From Trichostrongylus colubriformis (lineage: Eukaryota; Nematoda; Chromadorea; Rhabditida; Trichostrongylidae): a DNA stretch of 64,000 nt. The stretch lies in the NCBI GenBank assembly GCA_963978905.1, contig OZ022261.1, forward strand, positions 25,107,686 through 25,171,685, in the 5' to 3' direction. Made by a program: the position numbers and the translations under genes. The notes below the pieces were generated by a model. The model was not told where the DNA came from. It saw only the letters and a list, made by a program, of their open reading frames with translations, and ran no database searches. This document shows positions 34,446 through 53,388 of this stretch, piece after piece. How positions within the stretch are numbered: position 1 is the first letter of the stretch; each line of letters starts with the position of its first letter.

Positions 34446-34583
34446 TAATATCTGCACTAATAATTCACAACGGTGCTGTGTGGGTGGGTATCTCTAGGAA
34501 TAGTTGATCAAATCCTGAGCACAGTGAGGTGTTTTCCCAGAAGAGCACCGCGACAATATAGGAATTGATATATGCTTTTCCAC

Positions 34584-34718
34584 CTTAGGTCGCGTCCGCA
34601 GCGAGGCAGAGTGGCACGGGGAGGTGCAGAGACGACGCAGGCAACGAGACAGGATGGCACAGGTGGAGACGAAGAGACACGCAGCCACGCCGGCATCGAA
34701 AGCATAAACACGGCCTTA
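34584..34718. mobile_element. Single-arm copy of the AGGCCGCG fold-back family
   Basis: ttaggtcgcgtccgcagcga, then ggtgcagagacgacgcaggc, then agccacgcc and ending cggcctta match one arm and both termini of the 31181-31428 element. The palindrome is incomplete, so this copy is partial or decayed. Confidence 0.6.
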
Positions 34719-35537
34719 TCGGGCAGTGTGACAAAAAAGCTTGTTGCGAGCAAGTGGCAAGAGATGATTCCAACAATGGATAAATATGCCACTATTAGAA
34801 AACGTACCAAGTCCCCTATCTCAGAAAACCAAACAAAACCACCTTTTTCTTCGGGAGTACTTTCACGGAACGAAAGAAAAACTGCACAAACCTTGGAGAG
34901 CTTTCTGCCAACGCAATACAGCACACTAACGTACATGCTCAGAGATGAAAAAAATTGTCTATGAGTTACTGATAGGTTCCAGTCTGAGACTGATGTTGTA
35001 ATTCAAAAAACTGGCCATGTTCTGGGTTGCGCTAAATCTCGGATCGTAATATCGTCATCGAATTAGACAGGAATATTATCGGAACCACATTTTCATGATT
35101 TGCCTATCAGCTTTTTTCTTACTTCAGATACGCTTGATGAAGGAAAGGTATACTAAAAATTTCAACACTCGAAAGAGTTCGCACCACAGTGCCTGCGTTG
35201 CACAAAATCCCTGCCACGAGAATATTAGTAAAAAAAATCGGCAAAGTAGCTTCGCAAATTACATAGGCAGAGATTTTGTAAACACTGGATTTCAGAAAGA
35301 ATAAAGAAATATGAGAAGCGCCATCTTCATTGAACTTCAAGCACTGTGCTTAAGTTGACTGAGTAGAGAGTTAACAAAGGTTCCATAGCATGATGAGTCA
35401 CACTAGGAGGAATGCTACACCAATTACACAGTTCAAAAATAAGGTGGAAATCTTAATCGAATCATCTGAGCTGCAAAGTTCTAAAGGAACTGTTGGGCAA
35501 GACACCGAAGTTCGTCACGATGCTCTTCCGTGCACTA
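34719..35537. other. Possible upstream exons (minus), otherwise no gene
   Basis: A minus-strand block near 34909-34820 (KLSKVCAVFLSFRESTPEEK, donor TTG|GTACGT) looks exon-like. Another near 35215-35150 (GILCNAGTVVRTLSSVEIF) follows a ggcag acceptor. They could be 5' exons of the unrecognised gene at 30029-32585, which would put the mariner and its neighbours in its introns. Not confirmed. Confidence 0.35.
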
Positions 35538-35970
35538 CAGGGTGTCCCAAAATTACGGGCGCCTGGACTCGTGTTTCTTCGTATTCCTCTATACAATTAT
35601 CAATCCTTTTTCTTTCATTTGCTGGTCAGCGGGTGCACAGGATCTTCTTCTACCAAGGTGCATGCTTGTCGGGTGAAGCTCAAGGTATTTTCGAGATTTC
35701 AGAAGTTTTTCAAATGCACTTCGCGGTCATTCGCTCCAACGGCGACACGCACCTCACCGTACTCGAATTAAATTTTCGTGGCCTGAACAGTTAACGGCAA
35801 CCCATTGTGGCCAACAACGTCTGGTAGGGTATATCGGGCCGACAGGACGTTTGAATACTTCTAAGCGGGTCCCAGTAAATTGAGGGTCCATTAATGACAC
35901 ACTGTTGGTTTCCGTCGATATCAGGGTAAAGCTTGCGGGAATGTGAACATGAAGAACACGCTTTCGACAT

Positions 35971-36060
35971 AATGAAGCACTCGCCTCACTAGTCCTTCGT
36001 AATGAAGCACTCGCCTCACTAGTCCTTCGTAATGAAGCACTCGCCTCACTAGTCCTTCGC
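35971..36060. repeat. Tandem repeat, 30 bp x 3
   Basis: Three consecutive copies of aatgaagcactcgcctcact agtccttcgt, identical except the final base. The 30-bp unit keeps reading frame and encodes RRTSEASASL on the minus strand, but there is no independent evidence that it is translated. Confidence 0.9.
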
Positions 36061-36096
36061 AACAAACTTGGTGAGTTTTGCGGCAAGGCGCTTTAG

Positions 36097-36142
36097 TTTA
36101 TATTATTAAAGTTTATATTATTAATAGTTTATATTATTAATA
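36097..36142. repeat. AT-rich tandem repeat (gtttatattatta)
   Basis: Three tandem copies of a roughly 16-bp unit agtttatattattaat. Simple low-complexity repeat. Confidence 0.7.
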
Positions 36143-36545
36143 GAATCAAATTGATGCAAAAGTGCTGCAAACCCGATCTTTTCAAATTCATCACTTTCGA
36201 AGGCATCCGTCAAATCTCCCAAACTATGATTCCATTGATCTTCTGTCGGGATCCCTAACTAGGAGCAAAGTCTGACGAGTCATTCATCCTGGTATGGAGA
36301 CACGTGAGGTAGCCCTGATAACGATTTGGGAAGGAATGTTCGGAAAAACTAGCGTGACAAGGGCGGTTGACTGATGAAGAGACTTTGAGTTTGTATCCCT
36401 ATTGGGGCAGGACAACCTATGATATGACTGCTGAGCCTTGTTACACAAGTTATGAGTAAAGTTGTGAATGGGTTGATTTTTCATTCACTCTATTAACGCC
36501 AACAAAATATTGCAACATATAGGCGCCCGTATATGGGACACCCTG

Positions 36546-37324
36546 TATATTGCATTCGACAGTTTTCCCTTTTCGGAATCCCTCCAGTGGTTTCACTTTG
36601 CGCGACCGGACTCAAACCGTCTTTACGCTTCGTAAACCAACGAATTAACTTTTTTTTTGTCATTCGCTGCACTCTGACATGGCATGCATTGTCAATTTGT
36701 GCGCAAAGTAGCTTGCGCTCATTTCACTCAGATCTGTGGTACTATAATACAACAATAAATGTCGACATAATCAAAGAATTTATATACACGGGTGGTAATA
36801 GTCACGAAAACATGTTCCAAAAAACAGAACGACACACTTTCCGTGAATTGTTCTATGGGAATTTGAATGACGAATCAGAACTGCATGATTCAAGAATTGT
36901 AGCGATATCTCAAGAACAGTGAGCTAAACGACCAACTTAGCAAGCGTGCAGCAAAAGTATTGTACCTAATTAGACATAATTCAAAAGTGCAGACCTTTTA
37001 TTATCCTAACTTGTTATTGAATTATCTTTGCAGAAATAATACGCTTTTTGATGCTGCACTTTTTTTCGCAGTGGAGGTTGACATTTGATGACTACCAAAT
37101 GGGAAGTAGTCCACGATTGCGATGGTGGAAACGCTCCAAAATAATCATTTAAACACGTTTTTGCAAGATTTTTTCATTGTTTTTGCTAAATAAATTTGTT
37201 GAAATTATTTAGATGGCGTAATATAATATAATATAATATAAATTATATGGCATAATATAATTACCGCACTAATTATGGACCCACCCAATAGTAAGTGACC
37301 GACAAATACAGTAAATAAAGTATA
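36546..37324. other. No gene recognised; 3' flank of the kinase gene
   Basis: A 129-codon plus-strand frame (36533-36922) starts inside the transposon end and shows no family resemblance. A TAATA microsatellite lies at 37218-37262. The kinase 3' UTR (minus) presumably starts at 37324 and runs leftwards. Confidence 0.4.
37218..37262. repeat. taata microsatellite
   Basis: Tandem taata units (taatataatataatataata) followed by an imperfect extension. Confidence 0.85.
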
Positions 37325-44223
<6,899 letters not shown>

Positions 44224-44707
44224 ATCCGGGATACAGAAGACCGTCGAGGTCCTCCTCTTCACAAAGAGGGTCCCTCTCGGTGCTGCTCGTGCGTCGAACG
44301 GACGTATAGAGCGCGCGACCAGAGACACGCCCACCTTGACGCCACCGTCACGCGATGCGGTCGCATGACATCATTCACCGTGGAGCGCCTTTTCTCCTGC
44401 ACTTTAATCCCATCCCCAACGTACGCGATGTAAATCGACATCACATTCAATCTGAGTAACTCTTTTATCTATTTTAGTCATCATGTGTTATTATAACAAA
44501 GTGTTATAGAGGTGAACCTCAAATTCCTGCATGAAACAAAGAAATCTCAACTCAGCCCATACAACCATAAACAACGTGAAATAACTCGATGAGGACTTCA
44601 ATCAACATAACAATATAGCAAAATGACACAGTCATCTGTGGAATCATAACAATGCAGTGCAACATAATAGTAAAGCTGAGCTTTGTGCGGTAGCTTCATG
44701 TAGAGAT
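44224..44707. other. Kinase 5' flank
   Basis: This region lies upstream (minus) of the kinase start codon. A GC-rich block at about 44280-44400 (gtcaaggtgggcgtgtctct on the minus strand) could be promoter or 5' UTR sequence. Overlapping short frames on both strands have no support. Confidence 0.4.
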
Positions 44708-44782
44708 TTAAAGAAGAGAGACGGCAAAATACACATCATTCGCCTTTGAATAGGACCCATACACGAGGGCTTTCAATGTAAC
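44708..44782 (-). CDS. Isolated terminal exon, parent gene unclear
   Basis: After a very good acceptor (gtttatttccag) the minus strand reads VTLKALVYGSYSKANDVYFA then VSLL and stop. It is 25 codons including TAA. It may be the last exon of the zinc-finger gene at 47711-52409, whose 3' end is otherwise missing, or of a separate small gene. The downstream side shows no AATAAA within 100 bp. Confidence 0.4.
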   Translation of the reverse strand, partial: VTLKALVYGSYSKANDVYFAVSLL

Positions 44783-47710
44783 CTGGAAATAAACGAATTT
44801 TGTCGATTATTCACAAGCACGAGAGGATAAATATCACAGATGACAGTGCACTCTTGAGAAATAGTTAGATGAAATAAATCTCCTTTTCAGCCTTGTTTCA
44901 CCATAAAGCTCGACGCTCCAATCGACAACATTGAATACTCATCAACACCCAGAATGTGTCCCAGAACCCCACCTTAGTCACATAACAATACGAAGAGATC
45001 ACAATGGGACTACACTTCGCACAGTAACAACAGCAAAAGATCCAACGATGACCAAGCATTTTTACGAAAAGCTGTGCTGATGTTATTTTATTCAAAGAGC
45101 GTAGGACGTACGCAAGCATACTCATAACTATCAACAGAATAACCTTTATAGCATTCACTAAAGCGCAATATATCCTTTTGTTTGTCCCAAGACGCTGGAA
45201 GACTTGTTCACGTAGAAAAGGCTAAAATTTCTTAACCGTCTTCTGACTTGAAAACGTTCCATCTGCTGTTTGACTTACTTCCGCCTCAAAGCGGTTCAAA
45301 GAAGAACATTGGCACCACATTCACGATTTTTAAGAATGTAAAATGGCCTACATAAATATAAGTGCTCAACATGTTAGCTGCCTCCTGTGAGCAAGCACAT
45401 CGTCATTTGTAAACAACCAAAGAATAACATCACTTGTAAAACCCAGCTTCAGCTCCTAGAATAATCGAGGTAGGCCTCTATTGAGGGCTATTATTGAAGA
45501 CTAAATAGTACAGGAATGCAGTTAAGAACTCTTAGATTCAACACGAAGTATAGCGTAAGATGCACCACATTACCGGTACGAAGCTTCGCTACCGCGCCTT
45601 TTTGTCACAGATTGACCTTACCGTCGCGAACCGTGAACAAAACTGAGAGCTCAACAGAGAGAGAAGGTCAATGGCACGACTACAACTAACCAGGGAAAGG
45701 TTTCAATTTAACTTTGAATGGAGGCCTAGGTTTTTCGATAGTTTTAATACAGATATGAAAACCATACGTACAAAACGCCGGGGGAAAGCCAGGAAGGTCA
45801 AAGTTCACTTGCGATGACTCATTGGTCCGGTACTTTGCTTGACGCGGCTCACTGAAGGACCAAGTGGGTACCAACAGCCGTCGTGGCTCGGTAGTAGCGC
45901 TAGAAGTGATTCAAGGTGGGTTTGTCCCCAGGGTTGGACCCGTTGATGATTCACTTCAAGAGGAAACCGACCGTTAAGTTGAAGACACCGGAAGGGCTAA
46001 CTATGGCAGATTGTGGTTATGAAAGCAGGGGTTCTCAACAGTGGTACAGTAGAGCAAGAACGAAACGAATCGGCAAAAGAGCTGAGAGCTATGAACTCAC
46101 CCCTCCCCATTCTCTCCCGCGCCCCTCTGCGTTACTAGCCAAGAATGAGCTGCAGACGGGCTAAATCAGCCGGTCGCCGGCAACTCGTCCGGCTGGTTAA
46201 CTGCAAACGACACACCATGCTGCAGGGTCTTGATAAAATCCCAAGCCTACCTTCGTTAATGCAAGTTTCTCTACAAATCACCTCGTCTTCTGCAGTGGAA
46301 GGTTTGTTTTCAGAGAATACATACTCGCAAAACTCACTTTTCCTTCACCTCTCGCGGTGCCTTTGACGCAGATGAACTTTGAACACTCCTATCTCGCTTC
46401 CCAGCAGATTTGTGCAATTTTGATTTTCAATAATCGTAACAGTATTTTAAACTCTATCGACACGCCTAGGGTCTCCATTCAAGGTTCAATGGAAAGTTGA
46501 AAGCCTTTCCTAGCGAGGTGCAGTTATACAGCAAATTCTTACGGCTATGATGACACTACAAGAAACGTATGTATGTCCAAAAAAAGCAGATCTACTTTCC
46601 CATCCCACCAAAAAAAAACTTGCATGTTTCCTGCTCGTTCCCTGTCCACTAAGTTTCCCCTTTCTCATGAGAAACCGAAGCAAAAACTATTGATTTTGTT
46701 TCGACTACAACACCACCCCTTACTTTGCAACAATGACAATAATCGAAATGATTATCACAGTCTGCCTCTTGACTATAGGACTACTGCTACTATCAAACTA
46801 AACTAAGTAGAACAGAAGACGGTCAGAGCAATCGTCTGGTTGCGGGCTAATGGGCATGTTTACCACGTTGGGCATTATGCGTATGATTTGCCACTCGTGT
46901 CATGTGCATTCGAAGACTGATGCAAGGAGGGACCGAAACCATGACATGGAAGACTATGGGTAAAACTACTCAGTACAAGTTTTGACAGGACGAACCATTC
47001 GAAAGTTTGACGCTGGTGGCCAGCGTTTCTACTCGACTATTCTCTTGAAACAACCTCAAATAAATGAACAAGTATCTGGCATACAAAAAAAAAGATTTCC
47101 CTTGTCTGACTGAGACACTTCACTGAGGTCAGCGCGCCATATGAATTGCGTCGCTGCGCGCTCCAAGAGCCCTGTTGAACCCGTTGCGAATTGGCCGCGC
47201 AATAGGGAGTAGTGCTGCGTGGCCTGACCAGGCTGTAGTAACTGACGCCTTCCCGTCTGACCGGCGTAGGTGGAGCTTCACTATACGCATTTAGCTCACA
47301 AACGTAACAAGCTGATTAATGAGTGGTAGGAAAAACGTGGTGAATGGTCAAATCCAGCCAGACTGCGCTGTTTTTGAAGTACACGCACATCTACTAATCT
47401 ACTTGCTCGTAGCACGGAATAACCACGCAGCTTCAGAGACACGGAATAAGTAAGCACCTTCAGACCACATTTCACTGACTATACTGGATTGACAAGACAA
47501 AATCGGTTCGGATCGAAGTCAATGGGTAATTTCCTTTTGAAAAAGTATTTTCAACGTAAGAACAGTTTTCAGTCATGACCTGGGTATATTACACACGAGA
47601 GTACCTCCGACCCTTTTATAAACTTCGCAAAACATTCTTCCCCTTTTCTCGACTTAGCCAGCTTATCAATATCACACGGCCAGCACACATGTTTTTTAAG
47701 CCAAGCTCAC
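44783..47710. other. Long intron or intergenic, with repeats
   Basis: No further zinc-finger exon was identified. The segment 45790-46510 carries a dispersed repeat also present at 50800-51180. Minus-strand Cys-rich frame 44898-45158 (FCCCYCAKCSPIVISSYCYV) is noted but has no splice support. Confidence 0.4.
45790..46510. repeat. Dispersed repeat, copy A
   Basis: Shared words with 50800-51180 include gatgactcattggtccggta/ctttgcttgacgcgg, cagggttggacccg, tatctcgcttcccagcag, aaactctatcgacacgcc and gtctccattcaaggttc. A fragment (ccggatactttgcttggcg) reappears at 63925 near the right edge. Old interspersed element of unknown class. Confidence 0.65.
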
Positions 47711-50700
47711 CTGCGTTCTGCTCGGTGGTCAAATAACCGCCGTGCTTTAATAACGTGTGATGTTTCATGTCGCTCCATTCAGCCATCCGTTCTTGACAAA
47801 TCGCACAAATATAACCGTGTTCATTTTTACGATGTTCCTCCATTTGAATGAAGCGATTGGCTTTGAAGTCACAAATCCGGCATTCGAATTTGATGATGCC
47901 AGTATGGATCCTTTCATGAGTCATCACCTATATGAGAGCGATGAATACACTTGGAGAAGACAGAAGATGAACAGAACCACGAAGACAAAGAGTGATGAGG
48001 GACTCACTGCCACTTCACTGATGAATATCTCCTCACAGAAATGGCACTGGTATGTTTTTGTAAATACATGTGACATCTTTTTATGTTTGCGCAACTTCCT
48101 CGGCGTTAGGAACTTCAGGTTACATAGGTTACATTTGAATCCGGAGTTCGCTCCTAAATTGTGATAGTAAAATTCTTTTTGCACAAGATTTTATTGACGT
48201 AAGTCATGAAAAGGGATTTCTTAAATAGAAAAATTCAAGGACGGAAGTGTAGAAGATTAACAGGCGAAACTTGTGAAACTTGATAAGGGAAAGAAATCCT
48301 TCAAGGCCTCAAGGCCTGACAAACCCAGTAATCACGTAGAATTCCACAAAGAGATCGATAGAACCGTTAAATCACCTCACCTCGATGGAACTTTTTCCGA
48401 TGATTCAGCAATCGTACATCACTACACAAGTTACGGATAGGTGTGCATTCGAAACAGACAAAGGTCTGCAAAACAATAGAATTAACAAAAATAACTCCAT
48501 GCAGATAGTTGAAATGGCAGATAAATAACACATTTTTGCGAAACTAAACTCACTAGTTCGCAAAGGTGAGATTCCATTTCCTCATCATCTTTAACACATT
48601 TGAAACATCGAGTACACTGTTTAAATTCAACCATTTCGAAATGCTTTTTAATGAAGTGCTTCTTCAGAGAGTATTCATTCCGAAATCGTTTATCACAAAA
48701 CGGGCATTGTGGAGAGACCTGTAATAGGAATCATGTGATGTGCAATGAGGTAGTGTGAAAATGCAAGTGTGAGCTTCACCTTCTTCTTGTAAGGTCGTTT
48801 GAGTTGCTTCAACCTTCCATACTGGTCAAAACGAGGAGCAACACCTCCGTTGTTTTCACCGGGTAGAGGAATCCTGAAACTTCGACTTCAAGGGAACTGC
48901 CAGCGAAGTATACAGGAGGCAACGTTTTATGAGGATCCATTCCGCGAGAAGCTTGCCAGAAAAAAAACACCCACCCTTCAACATCTACTTCAAACGTTGA
49001 AGCTTCGATCTCGGATTCCGGTGGAATGAAGCCACCGGTTTGCAATTCCTCGATGCGATTTGCTTCAATCTCTTCCTGCCGCTGTTGTTCCATCTCCGCT
49101 TCCTAATAGCACAATAGCACAGCGTTTCAAAAAACGACAAGCAGCAAGGGCTGCGCAAAACTTAATTCACGCCGGTATAATCACCTGCTCCTCAATATAG
49201 ACGGTGTAATCTTCAGGATGCTTATCCCTTAAATGTCGCTCGTAAATGTTCCTTTCAATGAACCGATTCTTGCACCGCTTACAGCGAATCATCTTTGAAC
49301 GCATCAGCTTGCGAACCTAAAGGACATTGTTCGTTAGGAACTCAGTCGACTACGAAGGTGCACACACAGCACACAAAGGCCCGCAGACAGCGGCGTTTTC
49401 TAGTCCCAACTTCTGAGAAGTGCCCAAATGCCAACACTCCAGTTACATTCAAATCGTGTCAATTCCATAACCCCAATATTGCAATGTACAGAGAAACCCT
49501 ATAGACTCCACGCATCAGAAGAGTGAGGCGAGGGTCTAAACCTGAAGAAAACAGAATCGAAACTTGCCGACACAACATCCGTCGGATGTGGTGGAGGTGG
49601 AGGCAGGTCGCATGCTTCCTGATGATCACCGAAAGCCACCCGTTGTACTACTTGGGCTAAAAACATTGCTTAAATACAAGTGACTAGAGCAGCAATGCAG
49701 CGCCAACTTTTAACCTTTTAAACGTGTGCTGTAAACTGCGAATCTGAAAGTATCTTACTTGAGCCAATCAGAAACCCACCTATTCGACATTCCGGCAACG
49801 GTCGTCGCGGTCGATTTATGTCCAACCCATAACTATCTAATACTATGCGTTTTTTGTCCACTGCTTTGTCCCCTCGAAGAGATGACAGCAACTGACCTAC
49901 AAAGGAATGTCAATAAAAGATGAGCCAATAATCAATCCTAGCCACGTGAAGTTGCTTCATTGCAGGTAGGAGAAAATTCACAAAAAAATTGACAGATGCA
50001 CATTCGAAGCACACCGAACATCACTCCAAGAACAGGTTATCCGATCAGAAGTGACAGCTAAACCATTATTTTGCCACTTTCCGAGGGAACAGATTCGTTT
50101 CTAGCAATAAGAAAAGAATTTGCAAATGTCTACCCTTATTTCTAAGAAGATTACCCACGAAATCAACACAAAACGAGAAAGCTAAAGATGAACGGAGACT
50201 TATGCACTCGAGTGGGCGCTATGAGAATCGTAGGAACGTTATCGGGTGTTGACCTCTCACACGAGCCTTTAAAGGGTTTTATTGTCAGCCGCAGAGATGG
50301 GATGATGAGTTTATACTTAAGCCGATGGGAGAGGACCTACGTGAATGAAACAATTTCTTTGTGTGCAGTGGCTCCCTCCGGTGATCCAGCAGCCACCCAC
50401 TGGTCGCCTATCATAAAGTTCCACGTATCAGTTCCGCTCCCACAGTGTAGCGCTGTTCTAGTTATCCATATAGCTTCTTTTGAGAAATATGATGAAGTCA
50501 CAAATCTAAACCACGTTTTTTTTTCGAACTTTCGCTGCAAAGCACTACGTCCTGACATGCTATGGAAATGTGGTCGGGTGCTATCGCTATGAGGGGGCAT
50601 CTTATAGAGAGTAGCACATCTTAGCATCTTGGAGAGGAGCAAGGGATTCCTTCACCCTTCTAGGCTTGGGTACAAATAATGACCACAGTGATATGATCCT

Positions 50701-52409
50701 CCTCATGGCGATGGCACCGTAAATCGATCAAATTAGCCTAAAGATTGTACTCATATTGATTACAAATATGAAATTTTAAACTCGAAACGCCACTGGAGAA
50801 CGAGTTAGGTGGAATCAAAGTTTACCCTCGATGACTTATTGGCCCAGTACTTTGCATGATGCGGGTTCTCGCTGTGGTTAACCCCATGGATATTAGCGGT
50901 TTTAATGGCTCAGTGGTAGTCATCTCACCCTAGAAATGGTGGACGGCGGTTTTGCTCACAGGGTTAGACCCCAACTCCCCCACTCCCCGTTGGTGGACCA
51001 CGCCTTAAAGTACCGGCCAATGACTCATCGCAAGCAAACTTAGCCCATCCTATCTCACTTCCCAACAGCGTTTCGCAGCTTGAGTTTCAGGGGTAACCGG
51101 CATTCAAAACTCTATTGATACACCGAGGTCTCCATAGAGTTCCATGAGGATTTCAAACTCTTCCTCGGTTGGAGGTCAAGTGATCCTCCCATGATGCATG
51201 TCAAGCTAAGCTTCACAACTTTTCGCCATTTTTAATATCAGTCATTTCAGCCATTATCCTTGCTAAGGTTCAAAGCTTGTCACAGAACGAGTTTTTCGCG
51301 CACAAATTATTCTTGTAATAACACGACATTAGTTTATGAAAGTTCTAAAAGACTAGCAAGATTCTTAGTTTTAATTACATACCGACTCCAGTGAGCTTTT
51401 TAACGATTTCATCGGATTGTTCAGTAGTGTCCTGACTACTGCACGGTACCGATGACGACGACGATGCCGGTTCATCGCTGCAACAGAATAATTAAACAAT
51501 GAAAAATCAAAAAGATCACTTCAGGCCGAGTTATCTTTTTCTAAAGACAAATAGGAAAGTAAAATGTGGATTAAAACAAGAAGGATCGGAGGGCATGCAA
51601 CATATTGATAATGCGAAGTTCTTACTCAATAATAGTCAATTCTATGGTTCCGTTTTTGTACACAGTTTTTCGCTGAAAACCCGATGGTTGAGTTGGCACG
51701 GTAGGACTGTGCAAAACGGCATCACCATTACAATGTGAATTCTGAAGTAAAATCGGGAAAGTGACTAACAAAAAACACACACTTGAAATTCATACAAATC
51801 TACATTTAAAAATATAAATATACTTGATAGGAATCTTTAACTAAGAGTCAAGGAACGATCGTTGTTCGACAAACTTTATTAAATAAAACCGCGTTTCAAG
51901 AGTAACGTCTTCAAACTGGACAGATCGATGTAGGGCGAAGTGTTGACGATGCGACATTTCTTTCCAGCATGTGTCTATCCGTAGTCGAGCATCTCATCCG
52001 TGAGCAATTCCCAATTCACAAAGAGCTCATCACGCACTCAGAAACAATTCACCATCGTTCAAATCATGAACGTTGGCAAATCCCATTTCTTGTGTACTAC
52101 TCGCTAAATCTAGCAGAATACCTCGTACAAACATTCCTTGTTGCTTGGCGGTGGGATGGAATAGTCGAATGTGAGTGGTAGAAGTGATTCGAAGGTTGAC
52201 GACATACACCTACCAGCGCCGTCCGTCACCGCAACACCGTCTGGAGCGTTGCCGTTGGACGTCATGACGCAACGCGCAAGTCGCGACCGCGACGCAGGCA
52301 ATGGCATCAAGCCGCTAGCTTCACTCCTCGTGACTGGAGCGTGGTAATCCGGCACAGTTACTGCATGTACGGGACGTTGCAGAAAATCGGTAACGTTGGC
52401 ACAAGCTGG
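47711..52409 (-). CDS. C2H2 zinc-finger protein, about eight fingers
   Basis: Likely a nuclear DNA- or chromatin-binding protein of unknown specificity. Exons (minus): ~52409-52215, ~51741-51623, 51477-51383 (DEPASSSSSVP...), 49896-49780 (SLRGDKAVDKKRIVLDSYGL), 49656-49574 (poly-Pro PPPPPH), 49316-49185, 49102-48975, 48873-48780 (IPLPGENNGGVAPRFDQYGR), 48718-48554, 48465-48381, ~48171-48008 and 47927-47711. Fingers seen: CKRC..HLRDKH; CPFC..HFIKKH; CTRC..H; CFEC..HRKKFH; CNLC..HKKMSH; CHFC..HERIH (split by an intron); CRIC..HRKNEH; and CAIC..HTLLKH. A Glu/Gln-rich helix (EMEQQRQEEIEANRIEELQ) separates finger 1 from the rest. The 49102-48780 exons join in phase. The first junction (52215 to 51741) does not close in frame, so an exon may be missing. 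The last exon ends in a donor (CAG|GTGAGC), so the 3' end lies further left. I considered MEP-1 and rejected it. Confidence 0.8.
50800..51180. repeat. Dispersed repeat, copy B (in zinc-finger gene intron)
   Basis: Shares gatgacttattggcccagta/ctttgcatgatgcggg, tatctcacttcccaacagc, aaactctattgatacacc and gtctccatagagttc with 45790-46510. Two parts (50830-50880 and 51000-51060) are inverted relative to each other around a short loop. Confidence 0.6.
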
Positions 52410-53150
52410 TCTAAATCTGATTTCCATTATAGGCTTATAATATTTTCGATGCTTGGGAGAGGAGGGGGGAGAAAGTGCATTGGCTCTGCGTCTCTAATGC
52501 TGTGGTTAGAGTGCAGAGAGATCATAGTGCTGACCGAATCGGGCTCGAGTTTTGCGAATTAACGCTTTTGATGAGACAGATTCGTGTTTTTTCTATCCTG
52601 TGTAAGCCTGAGCCTGAGAAAATGAGATTCCTTCACACTAGGCTTGGACAAATACGCGTAAGTGCTTGTTCACTCTAATTGAAGCGATTTTCTCGTAATA
52701 TTTTGACAGAAGAATAATTTATTTGTTATTTTAGTAAGTTAGCCGTATCTAGGAATAAAATAAACTTGAGAGCGTTCATGAGCAGAAATTAGACGCGATC
52801 TATGCTTTTGTCGAGTGACCCCCCAACCCCAGTAGCACCATTTCTACAGCACATAATGAAATGAAGGACGCACTTGCTCCTCAAAACTAGAAGCCGCCCT
52901 TTTAGAATGTGATAGGGTACACTTTTCAAGAGCCAGCGTGATGGGCGTTTGTTTCCGATTATAGAATATGGAAGTAGAGGTGCTTCTCAACTAGGGAGAG
53001 AACGGAGTGAAAGTCGTCGATGAAATGAGACCTCCGCCATCGAAGACGTGCTCTTACGCCCTCTGCATCACTGAAGCGGACGATGCACATTGCGACAGCA
53101 GCTAAGCAGCCAGTCTCAAACGTTGCTCCGCCCATGGCACCCACCGCACG
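52410..53150. other. No gene recognised
   Basis: This is the 5' flank of the zinc-finger gene. Only short frames overlap here. Confidence 0.4.
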
Positions 53151-53388
53151 GGTGAGACTACTTACTCCGGAAGATCGCGTGGCCGCCCGAGGCGAGCGCG
53201 CGGCGGGTGCGAGTGCCAGTGGCAGGGCATGGCAGCCTTCAAGCGAAGCAGTGTGGCATGGGTGGAAGCGCAGAAGGTGAGCAGCCACGCTCTGCCGGGC
53301 TCCCAAGAGCAATCGATTCGCAAGTCGTACTGGTGGCGCCGCGAGTGCGACGCCGCGAGCGACTTTCCGGAGCAAGTAGCCTCACCCC
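53151..53388. mobile_element. GC-rich fold-back element, gcggcgcg-core family
   Basis: The left arm gtgagactacttactccgga is inverted at the right as ttccggagcaagtagcctca. The interior holds gcgtggccgcccgaggcgag and cgagtgccagtggcagggc as in 17978-18208. Frames on both strands here are artefacts. Confidence 0.7.

Larger units (their letters stand above)
35538..36545. mobile_element. 1.0-kb TA-flanked element with CAGGGTGTCCC ends
   Basis: The left end CAGGGTGTCCCAAAATTACG and the right end (inverted) CAGGGTGTCCCATATACGGG are both followed by GCGCC, and each is bordered by TA. This is a Tc1/mariner-superfamily layout. No intact transposase is seen; frames inside are broken. A 30-bp tandem repeat (35971-36060) and an AT-rich tandem repeat (36097-36142) lie within it. 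Confidence 0.8.

Noticed and set aside
35971..36060. Three regularly spaced repeats that could suggest a CRISPR array
   Set aside because: Copies are contiguous with no spacers, and the genome is eukaryotic; it is a simple tandem repeat.
44898..45158. Cys-rich minus-strand frame (FCCCYCAKC...) as another zinc-binding exon
   Set aside because: No regular Cys/His spacing and no splice sites; likely chance.
45790..46164. Open frames on both strands that could look like a small gene
   Set aside because: They fall in a dispersed repeat also present at 50800-51180 and near 63925.
47711..52409. Identification of the zinc-finger gene as MEP-1
   Set aside because: The finger spacing and flanking sequence do not fit MEP-1 as I recall it (long Gln-rich region, different finger order), so no name is given.
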